Below, piece by piece: positions 8,283-16,704 of a DNA stretch of 64,000 bases (within the stretch, counting starts at the first letter, position 1; each line of letters opens with the position of its first letter). The translations under genes and the position numbers were made by a program. Origin of the DNA: Streptomyces sp. M92 (GTDB lineage: Bacteria; Actinomycetota; Actinomycetes; Streptomycetales; Streptomycetaceae); the NCBI RefSeq assembly GCF_028473745.1, contig NZ_CP101137.1, positions 6,889,501-6,953,500 of the forward strand, written 5' to 3'. The notes beneath the pieces were generated by a model. It saw only the letters and a program-made list of their open reading frames with translations, ran no database searches and was not told where the DNA came from.

Positions 8283-10658
8283 GTGCCTTCCCCCTCACGC
8301 TCCAGAACCGGCCGCGGAGCGAGACCGGCCCTGTTCGCGGCGGCCGCCGCCGTCGCGGGCCTGGTGCTCGCCGGCCTCCCGGCGACCGCGTCGCAAGCCG
8401 CCGACCAGGAATCCTGTCGTCCCGACGGGCTCTACCAGACCCCGGGCGTCGACGTCCCCTACTGCTCGGTCTACGACACCGCGGGCCGGGAGAAGATGGG
8501 CGCCGACCACCCGCGCCGGGTGATCGGCTACTTCACGAGCTGGCGCACCGGCAAGGACGGCAAGCCGGCCTACCTGGCCTCGGACATCCCCTGGGACAAG
8601 GTCACCCACATCAACTACGCCTTCGCGCACGTGGACGGCGGCAACAAGCTCTCCGTGGGCTCGGCCGGCGCGACCAACCCCGCTACAGGGCTGACGTGGC
8701 CCGGCGTCGCGGGCGCCGAGATGGACCCGGACCTCCCCTACAAGGGCCACTTCAACCTGCTGAACAAGTTCAAGAAGCAGCACCCGGACGTCAAGACGAT
8801 GATCTCGGTGGGCGGCTGGGCGGAGACGGGCGGCTACTTCGCGGACGACGGCACACGCGTGGACTCGGGCGGCTTCTACTCGATGGCCACCAACGCCGAC
8901 GGCTCGGTCAACCAGGCCGGCATCGACACCTTCGCGGACTCCGCGGTCGACTTCGTGCGCGAGTACGGCTTCAACGGCGTCGACATCGACTACGAATACC
9001 CGACGACGATGAAGGACGCGGGCAACCCGCTCGACTGGTCCTTCGCCAACGGCCGCCGTGCCGGGCTGGTCAAGGGCTACGCGGCCCTGATGAAGACACT
9101 GCGCGAGAAGCTCGACCGCGCGGGCGCCGCGGACGGCAGGCACTACCTCCTCTCCGTCGCCGCGCCGTCCTCCGGTTACCTGCTGCGCGGCATGGAGACC
9201 TTCCAGGTCCAGAAGTACCTGGACTACGTCAACATCATGTCCTACGACCTGCACGGCGCCTGGAACGAGCACGTCGGCCCGAACGCCTCCCTCTTCGACG
9301 ACGGCAAGGACTCCGAGCTGGCCGCCGCGGGCGTCTACGGCAGCGCCCAGTACGGCGGCGTCGGCTACCTCAACACCGACTGGGCCTACCACTACTTCCG
9401 CGGCTCCATGCCGGCCGGCCGCATCAACATCGGCCTGCCCTACTACACCCGCGGTCACAAGAACGTCCAGGGCGGGACCGACGGTCTGTGGGGCAAGGCG
9501 TCCGCCTCCTCCTGTCCGGCGGGCTCCGGCCTGACCAAGTGCGGTGACGGCGCCGTCGGCATCGACAACCTCTGGCACGACCTCGACACCAACGGCAAGG
9601 AGTCCCCGGCGGGCTCCAACCCGATGTGGCACGCCAAGAACCTGGAGAAGGGCATCGTCGGCGACTACGTCACCGACTACGGCTTCCCGGCGGACACGAA
9701 GCTGACGGGCACCTACGCCCGCAAGTACGACTCGACGCTGGTCGCGCCCTGGCTGTGGAACGCCGAGAAGAAGGTCTTCCTCTCCACCGAGGACGAGCAG
9801 TCGGTCGGGGCCAAGGCCGACTACGTGGTGGACCGCGGCATCGGCGGCGCGATGATCTGGGAACTGGCCGGCGACTACGACTGGAACGCCGCCAAGGGCC
9901 AGTACGGGATGGGCGACACCCTCACCTCGCTGATGTACGACACGTTCAGGTCGGCCGCGCCGTACGGTGCGAAGAAGTCGAACGCGGACCTGCCGACCGA
10001 GGCCGTGAACGTGGAGGTGGAGTTCACGGACTTCAAGCTGGGCGACTCCAACTACCCGATCACGCCCAAGCTGCGGATCACGAACCACACGAAGACCGCG
10101 CTGCCGGGCGGCACCGAGTTCCGGTTCGACTATGCGACCTCGGCCCCCGGGAACGCCTCCGACCAGTCCGGGTTCGGCACCAAGGTCGTCAGCAGCGACC
10201 ACACGGGCGACAACGTGGGCGGCCTGAAGGGCGACTTCCACCGGGTGTCGCTGAAGCTGCCGGCGTGGCAGTCGCTGGCGCCGGGCGCGACCGTCGACCT
10301 GTCGTTCAACTACTACCTGCCCGTGTCGACCCCGTCGAACTGGACCGTGACGATCGGCGGCAAGGCGTACGCCCTGGCCGGCGACCTGGCACGGGGCACG
10401 ACCGTGGTTGACCCGGGGACGCAGACGCCGACCCCCACGCCGACGCCCACGGGATCCGAGTCCCCGGGCCCGAGCCCGAGCCCGACGGGCGGCACCGGGC
10501 AGTGCGCCGCCCCGGCCTGGGACGCGGCCGCGTCGTACGGCGGTGGCACCACCGTCTCCCACCAGGGGCACACCTGGAAGTCCAAGTGGTGGACGAAGGG
10601 CGAGGAGCCCGGAACCACCGGTGAATGGGGGGTCTGGCAGGACCTCGGCGCCTGCTGA
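8283..10658 (+). CDS. Secreted GH18 chitinase with C-terminal CBM5/12
   Basis: This endo- or exochitinase of glycoside hydrolase family 18 has 791 residues. A Sec signal peptide is visible (about 1-40; Arg-rich n-region, Ala/Val/Leu core, ATASQAA cleavage zone). The catalytic barrel spans about 78-560: SVGGW at 175-179 and the active-site strand FNGVDIDYEYP with D234, D236 and acid E238. The usual first Asp of DxxDxDxE is Asn231 here. A beta-sandwich domain (about 575-710) and a Pro/Thr/Ser linker lead to a chitin-binding module (about 746-791; AWDAAASYGGGTTVSHQGHTWKS). The GTG start has GGAGAGG upstream. Chitin-derived induction through the upstream DasR-like sites is likely. Secreted enzyme of chitin utilisation. 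Confidence 0.93.
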   Translation: MPSPSRSRTGRGARPALFAAAAAVAGLVLAGLPATASQAADQESCRPDGLYQTPGVDVPYCSVYDTAGREKMGADHPRRVIGYFTSWRTGKDGKPAYLASDIPWDKVTHINYAFAHVDGGNKLSVGSAGATNPATGLTWPGVAGAEMDPDLPYKGHFNLLNKFKKQHPDVKTMISVGGWAETGGYFADDGTRVDSGGFYSMATNADGSVNQAGIDTFADSAVDFVREYGFNGVDIDYEYPTTMKDAGNPLDWSFANGRRAGLVKGYAALMKTLREKLDRAGAADGRHYLLSVAAPSSGYLLRGMETFQVQKYLDYVNIMSYDLHGAWNEHVGPNASLFDDGKDSELAAAGVYGSAQYGGVGYLNTDWAYHYFRGSMPAGRINIGLPYYTRGHKNVQGGTDGLWGKASASSCPAGSGLTKCGDGAVGIDNLWHDLDTNGKESPAGSNPMWHAKNLEKGIVGDYVTDYGFPADTKLTGTYARKYDSTLVAPWLWNAEKKVFLSTEDEQSVGAKADYVVDRGIGGAMIWELAGDYDWNAAKGQYGMGDTLTSLMYDTFRSAAPYGAKKSNADLPTEAVNVEVEFTDFKLGDSNYPITPKLRITNHTKTALPGGTEFRFDYATSAPGNASDQSGFGTKVVSSDHTGDNVGGLKGDFHRVSLKLPAWQSLAPGATVDLSFNYYLPVSTPSNWTVTIGGKAYALAGDLARGTTVVDPGTQTPTPTPTPTGSESPGPSPSPTGGTGQCAAPAWDAAASYGGGTTVSHQGHTWKSKWWTKGEEPGTTGEWGVWQDLGAC

Positions 10659-10673
10659 CCCCGCCCGAACGGG

Positions 10674-10711
10674 CCCGGCGGCGGTGACGAAGGCCCTTGC
10701 CCGCCGCCGGG
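10674..10711 (+). terminator. Terminator hairpin after the chitinase gene
   Basis: CCCGGCGGCGG (10674-10684) and CCGCCGCCGGG (10701-10711) form an 11-bp perfect stem with a 16-nt loop, 15 bp after the chitinase stop. There is no T-tract, as is common for Streptomyces terminators. Confidence 0.6.
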
Positions 10712-10817
10712 TCCCCCCAACGCGCCCTGCCGAGCCCTGGCGGGGTGCGTTCTGCGTGGAGTTGCGCGACGGTGTGATCCGCGCACCGCACGCCACTTCC
10801 GACAGGGGCTGATCAGC

Positions 10818-11582
10818 ATGACCACGATCCTGGTGACCGGCGGCACCGGCACGCTCGGCCGGCTCGTCGTCGAACGGCTGCGGGCCGGCGGGCACGAGGT
10901 GCGGGTGCTCAGCAGGCACAGCCGGCCGTACGCCGTCGACCTGCGCGAGGGCGGCAGCGGTCTGGACGCGGCGCTCGCCGGTGCCGACACGGTCGTGCAC
11001 TGTGCTACCACGCAGCGCGGCGGGGACGAGCGGTCGGCGGCGAACCTGATCGCGGCGGCGCGGCGGGCCGGGGTGGCCCACCTGGTCTACATCTCGATCG
11101 TCGGCGTCGATCGGGTGCCACTCGGCTACTACCGGTCGAAGCTCGCCGTCGAGAAGCTGGTGGCGGAGTCGGGTCTCGGGTGGACGGTGCTGCGGGCGAC
11201 ACAGTTCCACGACCTGGTGGTACAGGTGCTCCAGGCGCTGGCCAGGCTGCCGGTCGTGGTGCTGCCGGCTCATGCCTGCGACCAGCCGGTGGAGGTGGCG
11301 GAGGTCGCGGACCGGCTCGCCGCACTGGCCGTGGGCGCGCCCGCCGGGAGGGTGCCGGACGTGGGCGGTCCCGAGGTGCGCACCTTCGAGTCGCTGGCCC
11401 GTGCCTATCTGGGCGCGACGGGACGCCGACGGGCCGTGGTGAACGTGCCGCTCGCGGGGAAGACTTACCGAGCGTTCCGCGCGGGCGGGCACCTCGCGCC
11501 CGGACACGCGGTCGGCAGGGGCACGTTCGAGGAGTACCTGGCGGGGCGGTTCGGCGGCGGGGAGGGCGGGCGGCGCGGATGA
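10818..11582 (+). CDS. NAD(P)-binding atypical SDR / NmrA-like protein
   Basis: This 254-residue protein has an N-terminal Rossmann fold with the glycine motif GGTGTLGR at residues 8-15 and a second strand VRVLSRHSR that would bind NADP phosphate. YYRSKLAVEKLV near residue 110 holds the YxxxK pair seen in extended and atypical SDR proteins. Members include nucleoside-diphosphate-sugar epimerase-like and redox-sensor proteins; the substrate is not recognisable. The stop overlaps the ATG of the next gene (ATGA), so the two are probably co-translated. Confidence 0.75.
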   Translation: MTTILVTGGTGTLGRLVVERLRAGGHEVRVLSRHSRPYAVDLREGGSGLDAALAGADTVVHCATTQRGGDERSAANLIAAARRAGVAHLVYISIVGVDRVPLGYYRSKLAVEKLVAESGLGWTVLRATQFHDLVVQVLQALARLPVVVLPAHACDQPVEVAEVADRLAALAVGAPAGRVPDVGGPEVRTFESLARAYLGATGRRRAVVNVPLAGKTYRAFRAGGHLAPGHAVGRGTFEEYLAGRFGGGEGGRRG

Positions 11583-12028
11583 GCGGACGGGCGTGGCTGC
11601 GGGCGGGACTTGGGCTGCTCGCGGGCGGCCAGGTGGTGCTGGGGCTGTGGATCGTGCTGCTGCCCGAGCTGTTCTGGAAGTGGCCGTGGGTGTCGCACCT
11701 GCCGCCCTACAACGAGCATCTGCTCCGGGACTTCGGCGGGGCGAGCCTCGCGCTCGCCGTGGTGCTCTGCGCGGCTGTGGCGGCGATGGAACGCCGCCTG
11801 GTGCTGACGGCCCTGGTGGCGTACCTGGTCTCCGCCGTGGCCCACCTGCTCTACCACGCCCGGCACCTGGAGCCCCTGTCGGCGGCGAGCGCCGCGGGCT
11901 TCATGGTCCTGCTGGGAGCGGCCGTGCTGCTCCCGGCGGTTCTGGTGTGGCTGGCGGCGAACGGCACGGCGTTCCGGGAGCCGGAGCCCGCGCAACGACG
12001 GCCCGCCCGACGCCGCACCACCCCCTGA
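11579..12028 (+). CDS. Small four-helix membrane protein of unknown function
   Basis: The protein has 149 residues with four predicted membrane helices (about 8-28, 52-70, 76-98 and 104-125) and a basic, proline- and arginine-rich C-terminus. The loop PPYNEHLLRDFGGASLALA between helices 1 and 2 resembles small uncharacterised DoxX-like or DUF4345-like membrane proteins, but I do not recognise a function. The start overlaps the upstream SDR gene by 4 bp, so the two are likely a functional pair. Confidence 0.65.
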   Translation: MSGRAWLRAGLGLLAGGQVVLGLWIVLLPELFWKWPWVSHLPPYNEHLLRDFGGASLALAVVLCAAVAAMERRLVLTALVAYLVSAVAHLLYHARHLEPLSAASAAGFMVLLGAAVLLPAVLVWLAANGTAFREPEPAQRRPARRRTTP

Positions 12029-12043
12029 GCTGCCCCTGCCCAC

Positions 12044-12065
12044 CCTGCGGAGGGCCGACCGCAGG
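12044..12065. terminator. Short hairpin between convergent genes
   Basis: CCTGCGG (12044-12050) pairs with CCGCAGG (12059-12065) around an 8-nt loop. It lies in the 62-bp gap between the membrane protein gene and the convergent ROK regulator gene, so it could act on either transcript. Confidence 0.4.
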
Positions 12066-12090
12066 ATGTCCCCGCACGAAGCGCCGCAGG

Positions 12091-13290
12091 CTACCGGTCC
12101 GATGGGCCGAAGAGGTCGTCCTGGGCACGGTCGCGAGCGGTGAGCAGGGCGCCCCGCAGTACCGCGCCACCGCCCAGGGCACTGGGCCGCACCTCCGTGG
12201 CCAGCGGGGACATCCGGGCGAGGCGGTGCTGGACGCGGTCGGCGAGGGCGTCGGCGCCCGCCCGGCCGATCTCCCCGGCAAGGACCAGGCAGCCGGGGTC
12301 GAGGACGGAGACCACGGCGGCGGCGCCCAGGGCGATGCGGTCCGCGAGCGCGTCGAGGAAGCGCCCGGCGGCGGGGGCGTCCCCGGACGCCGACCGGTGC
12401 ACCGCCTCCCGGACCAGCGCGGCGGCGTGCGGCTCGGGCCCGGCGGGCCGTGCCGTCATGCCGTGCTCCGCCGCGAGGGCGGAGACCGCCGCCGCTCCCG
12501 CCACGGAGTGGAAGCCGCCGTCGCAGTCGGTGGCCGACGGCAGGCCGGCGGTGCCCGGCACCGGCATGAAGCCGATCTCGCCCGCGCCCCCGGAGACGCC
12601 CCGGCGCAGGGTGCCGTCGAGGACGACGGCCGCGCCGATGCCGAGGCCGAGCCAGAGCAGGACGAAGGTGTCGCGGTCCCGGGCGGCGCCGTCGCGCTGT
12701 TCGGCCAGGGCGGCGAGGTTGGTCTCGTTCTCGACACCGACCCGCGCCTCGGGGAACTTCTCCTGCAAGGCCGCCGTCAGCCGACGGTGCCACTCGGGCA
12801 ATCCCGTGGAGTCCCGGAGTTCGCCGCCGACCGGGTCGATCAGACCGGGAGCTCCGATGCCTACGGTGTGCAGCCGGTCGGCGCCGGCCTCCTTCGCCGC
12901 CCGCTCGACCAGGCTCACCGCCTGCTCCACGGCGGGGCCCGTCCCGGTGCCGTCGCCGATCGGCACGGACGCCTCGGCGAGCACCCGGCCGAGCAGGTCC
13001 GACACCAGTACGGCGACGCCCTCGGTGCGCACGTCGAGGGCGGCGAGGTACGCGCGGCCGGCCACGATGCCGTACAGCTTGGCGTTGGGGCCGCGGCGCT
13101 GCTCCCCCGACTCCCCGGCCACCTCGATGAGGCCGGAGGCGATGAGGCGTTCGACGAGGTCGGCCACGGTGGGCCGGGACAGGCCGGTCAGCTGCTTCAA
13201 CTGCCCTGCCGTCAACGGGCCCTCCCGCTGCAGCAGGCGCAGGGCGAACCGGTCGTTGATGGCCCGGGCGGTGCTCGGTGATGCGGGCAT
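12091..13290 (-). CDS. ROK-family transcriptional regulator
   Basis: This 399-residue protein has an N-terminal winged HTH (about 10-70; LTAGQLKQLTGLSRPTVADLVERLIASGLI) followed by a ROK sugar-kinase-like fold (about 85-390; GIGAPGLID and LGLGIGAAVVLDGTLRRGVSGGAGEIGFMP). In kinase ROK proteins a CxCGxxGC zinc motif follows that segment; here it reads DCDGGFHS, so the zinc site looks degenerate and the protein is probably a pure regulator. ATG 13290 was chosen for GGAAGGA seven bases upstream. It is divergent from an MFS gene across 165 bp holding a clean palindrome, so it may control that gene and itself. Confidence 0.88.
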   Translation of the reverse strand: MPASPSTARAINDRFALRLLQREGPLTAGQLKQLTGLSRPTVADLVERLIASGLIEVAGESGEQRRGPNAKLYGIVAGRAYLAALDVRTEGVAVLVSDLLGRVLAEASVPIGDGTGTGPAVEQAVSLVERAAKEAGADRLHTVGIGAPGLIDPVGGELRDSTGLPEWHRRLTAALQEKFPEARVGVENETNLAALAEQRDGAARDRDTFVLLWLGLGIGAAVVLDGTLRRGVSGGAGEIGFMPVPGTAGLPSATDCDGGFHSVAGAAAVSALAAEHGMTARPAGPEPHAAALVREAVHRSASGDAPAAGRFLDALADRIALGAAAVVSVLDPGCLVLAGEIGRAGADALADRVQHRLARMSPLATEVRPSALGGGAVLRGALLTARDRAQDDLFGPSDR

Positions 13291-13336
13291 GCCGGGATCC
13301 TTCCAGATCGGCGGCGCGGCGGCCCACGCCGATGAT

Positions 13337-13379
13337 CCCCTATCCATTAACCCCCTATCCATCAGGAAGGGTTCCTGAT
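13337..13379. promoter_or_regulatory. Candidate operator: 8-bp inverted repeat and tandem CCCCTATCCAT
   Basis: ATCAGGAA (13361-13368) and TTCCTGAT (13372-13379) form a perfect inverted repeat with a 3-bp centre. Immediately left, CCCCTATCCAT occurs twice (13337-13347 and 13352-13362), 15 bp apart. All lie in the divergent region between the ROK regulator and the MFS gene, so they are the obvious candidates for the binding site of the regulator. Confidence 0.6.
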
Positions 13380-13455
13380 AGTTTACCCGGCGCATGCGGC
13401 AGCGAGCGGTGCGGCAGGGAGGCGAGCCGGTGCGGACCGGACGGAGGGGCCGAGA

Positions 13456-14667
13456 ATGAGCGCAGTGGTCTACGAGCAAGGCCAGGTGAGGCGCGCACGG
13501 TACGCCGTGGCGGCCGTGTTCGCCGTGCACGGCGCGGTCACCGGTTCGTTCGCCACCCGGGTGCCGTGGATCCAGGACCACGCCGGCGTGAGCGCGGGCC
13601 AGTTGGGTCTGGCGCTCGCCTTCCCGGCGCTCGGCGCGTCGGTCGCCATGCCACTGGCCGGCAGCGTCAGTCACCGCTTCGGCGCCCGCACCGCCCTGCG
13701 CGGCCTGCTGGCCCTGTGGACGCTGGCGCTGGTGCTGCCCTCCCTGGCCCCGAACCTGCTCACCCTGTGCCTCGCCCTGTTCGTCTACGGGGCCACGGCG
13801 GGCATGTCGGACGTGGCGATGAACGCGCTCGGCGTCGAGATCGAGAACCGGCTGGACAAGTCGATCATGTCCGGCCTGCACGGCATGTGGAGCGCCGGCG
13901 CCCTGATCGGCTCGGCGGCCGGCACCCTCGCCGCCCACCTGGGCGCGGACGCCCGACTGCACCACGTCCTGGCCGCCGCCGTGCTGACCGTGGCGGGTCT
14001 GGTCGCCTGCACCTGGGTGCTGGACCTCCAGCCCGCCGAGGACGAGGCCCCGCCGCCGCGGTTCGCGCTGCCGCCCCGGTCGGCCGTGCTGATCGGCGCG
14101 GTCGGGTTCTGCGCGGTGTTCGCGGAGGGCGCCAGCCTGGACTGGTCGGCGGTCTACCTGCGGGACGAGCTGGAGACGTCGGCCGGACTGGCGGCGGCGT
14201 GCACGACGGGCTTCACGCTCACGATGGCCGTGGCCCGATTCGCCGGCGACAAGGTGGTGGACCGTTTCGGCGCGGTGCGCACGGTGCGCGTGAGCGGGGT
14301 GCTGGCCTCTCTCGGCGGCCTGCTCGTCGTCGTCGGCGGCCATCCGGCGGTGGCGATGACCGGCTTCGCGCTGATGGGGCTCGGCATCGCCGTGGTCGTC
14401 CCGCTGTGCTTCGCGGCGGCCGGCCGGGCCGGCTCCAACCCGAGCCTGGCCATCGCGGGCGTCGCCACCATCACGTACACCTCGGGCCTGGTCGCCCCGA
14501 GCGCGATCGGCGGCCTCGCGCAGGCGACCAGCCTGGTGGTGTCGTTCGGCCTGGTGACCGCGCTGGCCTGCTGCCTGGTGGCGTTCGCGAAGGTGCTGCG
14601 CGCCGGGGACCGGGACCGGCCGAAGATCAGTCCGTCGAGCGCAGCAGTGCCCGACCGGCACTCCTGA
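13456..14667 (+). CDS. MFS transporter, YbjJ-like
   Basis: This 403-residue protein has twelve predicted membrane helices and no long extracellular domain. The N-terminal FATRVPWIQDHAGVSAGQLGLAL and SMPLAG-like segments, and the GATAGMSDVAMNALGVEIE stretch near residue 115, resemble the YbjJ/FucP-type branch of the major facilitator superfamily. The substrate is unknown; the divergent ROK regulator suggests a sugar or sugar-derived compound (inference). The 3' end overlaps the convergent thioesterase gene by 41 bp, so the two transcripts would be complementary there. Confidence 0.85.
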   Translation: MSAVVYEQGQVRRARYAVAAVFAVHGAVTGSFATRVPWIQDHAGVSAGQLGLALAFPALGASVAMPLAGSVSHRFGARTALRGLLALWTLALVLPSLAPNLLTLCLALFVYGATAGMSDVAMNALGVEIENRLDKSIMSGLHGMWSAGALIGSAAGTLAAHLGADARLHHVLAAAVLTVAGLVACTWVLDLQPAEDEAPPPRFALPPRSAVLIGAVGFCAVFAEGASLDWSAVYLRDELETSAGLAAACTTGFTLTMAVARFAGDKVVDRFGAVRTVRVSGVLASLGGLLVVVGGHPAVAMTGFALMGLGIAVVVPLCFAAAGRAGSNPSLAIAGVATITYTSGLVAPSAIGGLAQATSLVVSFGLVTALACCLVAFAKVLRAGDRDRPKISPSSAAVPDRHS

Positions 14668-15094
14668 AGGTGTCGCTCCACGGCGCCGGGCGCAGGGTTT
14701 CGGAATCCAGCCGGACCAGCACCCGGGTGCCGCGGGCGTACGTGGTGGCGCCGTCCGGCGAGCAGAAGCGGAAGCCGTAGGTCAGCCCGGTCGTGCCGAG
14801 CCGGTCCAGCCAGAGGTGGACGGCGTAGGCACCCGGCCGGGTGACCGGCGCCTCGTAGGTGATCGTCAGTTCCTTGACCGCGTTGCAGGCGTCGCCGGCC
14901 GCCGCCCAGTCGCCCTCGAAGCGGAAGCCGTGCTCCGTCCACAGCTCGGCCCAGGCACGCTCGACCATCACGGGGTAGCGGGCATTGTGCAGCAGACCGA
15001 GCGCGTCGAGGTCGTCGAAGTGGACGGTGACGGGGAGGAGGCGGCCGTACGGCACGGCGGGCAGGGCGGGTGCGGCGGGCGCTTCGGCGGTCAC
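14627..15094 (-). CDS. Hotdog-fold acyl-CoA thioesterase
   Basis: This is a 4-hydroxybenzoyl-CoA thioesterase-like hotdog protein, about 155 residues from the chosen start. The pattern VTVHFDDLDALGLLHNARYPVMVERA contains the catalytic Asp and the HNARY segment typical of YbgC/FcbC-type thioesterases. The acyl substrate is unknown. The start is uncertain. GTG 15094 leaves a normal-length protein, but its GGAG is close. An ATG at 15157 overlaps TAGGAT (minus strand, 15156-15161), which looks like a promoter -10 element, so the longer form is less likely. The 3' end overlaps the MFS gene. Confidence 0.78.
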   Translation of the reverse strand: MTAEAPAAPALPAVPYGRLLPVTVHFDDLDALGLLHNARYPVMVERAWAELWTEHGFRFEGDWAAAGDACNAVKELTITYEAPVTRPGAYAVHLWLDRLGTTGLTYGFRFCSPDGATTYARGTRVLVRLDSETLRPAPWSDTFRSAGRALLRSTD

Positions 15095-15270
15095 GACGGG
15101 CTCCTGGGTGGTGCGTGGCGTACGCGGTGGTGCCGGCGTACGGGCGAACACCGCCATCCTAAGCGGACGCTCAGTACACCCGTCGGGAAGGGTGCAGGTC
15201 AACCGCACGGCCGGGCACCCCCGACAATGGTCCGGACAGTCATCACGTACAGAGAAAGCGAAACCTCACC

Positions 15271-16704
15271 ATGGACCTCGGCGTGCGCTGGAAGCTGCAC
15301 GGGGACGGGAAGGTCCCCGCCCCCGGAGCGGTGGTCCGCCCCGACGAACGGCTCTCGTGGCCTCGCACGTTCGGGCTCGGCGCCCAGCACGTGGTGGCCA
15401 TGTTCGGGGCGTCCTTCGTGGCCCCGGTCCTGATGGGCCTGGACCCCAACCTCGCGATCATGATGTCGGGCGTGGCGACCGCCATCTTCCTGCTCGCCAC
15501 CCGCGGCCGGGTCCCCAGCTACCTCGGCTGCTCGCTCTCCTTCGTCGGTGTCGCCGCGGTCATCCGGGCCCAGGGCGGCACGAGCGCCACGGTGACCGGC
15601 GCCGTGCTGGTAGTCGGTGCGGCGCTGTTCCTGGTGGGGCTCGCAGTGCAGCGCTTCGGGGCGCGGATCATCCACGCCGCGATGCCGCCGATCGTCACCG
15701 GCGCGGTGGTGATGCTGATCGGTTTCAACCTGGCGCCGGTCACCGCGTCCACCTACTGGCCGCAGGACCAGTGGACGGCGCTGCTGGTGATGCTGTTCAC
15801 CGGTCTGGCCGTGGTCTGCCTGCGCGGTTTCTGGTCCCGGATCGCGATCTTCCTGGGGCTGGTCTTCGGCTACGTGCTCTCCTGGGCCCTGGACCAAATC
15901 TTCGGCAGGATCCACTCGGTGGACGGCAGCGGCAAGGTCACCGACCACTGGCGCCTCGACTTCTCCGCCGTGGGGCAGGCCGACTGGATCGGCCTGCCGT
16001 CGTTCCACGGGCCGAGCTTCGAGTGGTCGGCGATCCTGGTCGCCCTGCCGGTCGTCATCGCACTGGTCGCGGAGAACGCCGGTCACGTCAAGGCGGTCGG
16101 CGAGATGACCGGGGACCCGCTCGACGACAAGCTGGGCACCGCGATCTCCGCGGACGGCGTCGGCTCGATGCTGTCCACCGCGGTCGGCGGCCCGCCCAAC
16201 ACCACGTACTCCGAGAACATCGGCGTGATGGCCGCGACCCGGGTCTACTCGACGGCCGCCTACTGGGCCGCCGCCTGCTTCGCCCTCCTCTTCGGCATCT
16301 GCCCGAAGTTCGGCGCGGTCGTCGCCGCGATCCCCGGCGGCGTGCTGGGCGGCATCACCGTCATCCTGTACGGCATGATCGGCCTGCTCGGCGCGCAGAT
16401 CTGGATCAACGCGAACGTGGACCTGCGCAACCCGCTGAACCTGGTGCCGGCCGCCGCGGGCATCATCATCGGCGTCGGCAACGTCAGCATGGAGTTCACC
16501 GACAACTTCTCGCTCAGCGGCATCGCGCTCGGCACCCTCGTCGTCATCACCGGCTACCACGCGCTGCGCGCCTTCGCCCCGGCCCACCTCAAGACGCAGC
16601 AACCGCTGCTCGACGAGGGCACGTCGTCGTACGACGAGCAGGCCACGGACGGCGGCGGGCCCGGCGAGGGGCCGGGCGGCGGGACTCAGCGCGCCAAGTC
16701 GTAG
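15271..16704 (+). CDS. NCS2-family uracil/xanthine permease
   Basis: This nucleobase:cation symporter has 477 residues and 14 membrane segments. The family signature NAGHVKAVGEMTGDPLDDKLGTAISADG is followed by GGPPNTTYSENIGVMA, which holds the conserved Asn/Thr/Glu substrate-site residues. The start of the core, FGLGAQHVVAMFGASFVAPVL, is typical of uracil permease (UraA/PyrP) rather than purine-specific members. The C-terminal 30 residues are hydrophilic and glycine-rich. It stands alone on the plus strand; its last 19 bp overlap the convergent GH6 gene. It probably imports uracil for salvage. Confidence 0.9.
   Translation: MDLGVRWKLHGDGKVPAPGAVVRPDERLSWPRTFGLGAQHVVAMFGASFVAPVLMGLDPNLAIMMSGVATAIFLLATRGRVPSYLGCSLSFVGVAAVIRAQGGTSATVTGAVLVVGAALFLVGLAVQRFGARIIHAAMPPIVTGAVVMLIGFNLAPVTASTYWPQDQWTALLVMLFTGLAVVCLRGFWSRIAIFLGLVFGYVLSWALDQIFGRIHSVDGSGKVTDHWRLDFSAVGQADWIGLPSFHGPSFEWSAILVALPVVIALVAENAGHVKAVGEMTGDPLDDKLGTAISADGVGSMLSTAVGGPPNTTYSENIGVMAATRVYSTAAYWAAACFALLFGICPKFGAVVAAIPGGVLGGITVILYGMIGLLGAQIWINANVDLRNPLNLVPAAAGIIIGVGNVSMEFTDNFSLSGIALGTLVVITGYHALRAFAPAHLKTQQPLLDEGTSSYDEQATDGGGPGEGPGGGTQRAKS

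Noticed and set aside
8295..11507. Long minus-strand open frame opposite the chitinase gene
   Set aside because: Typical antisense frame of a high-GC gene: Val/Arg/Gly-rich, no family features; the plus-strand chitinase explains the sequence.
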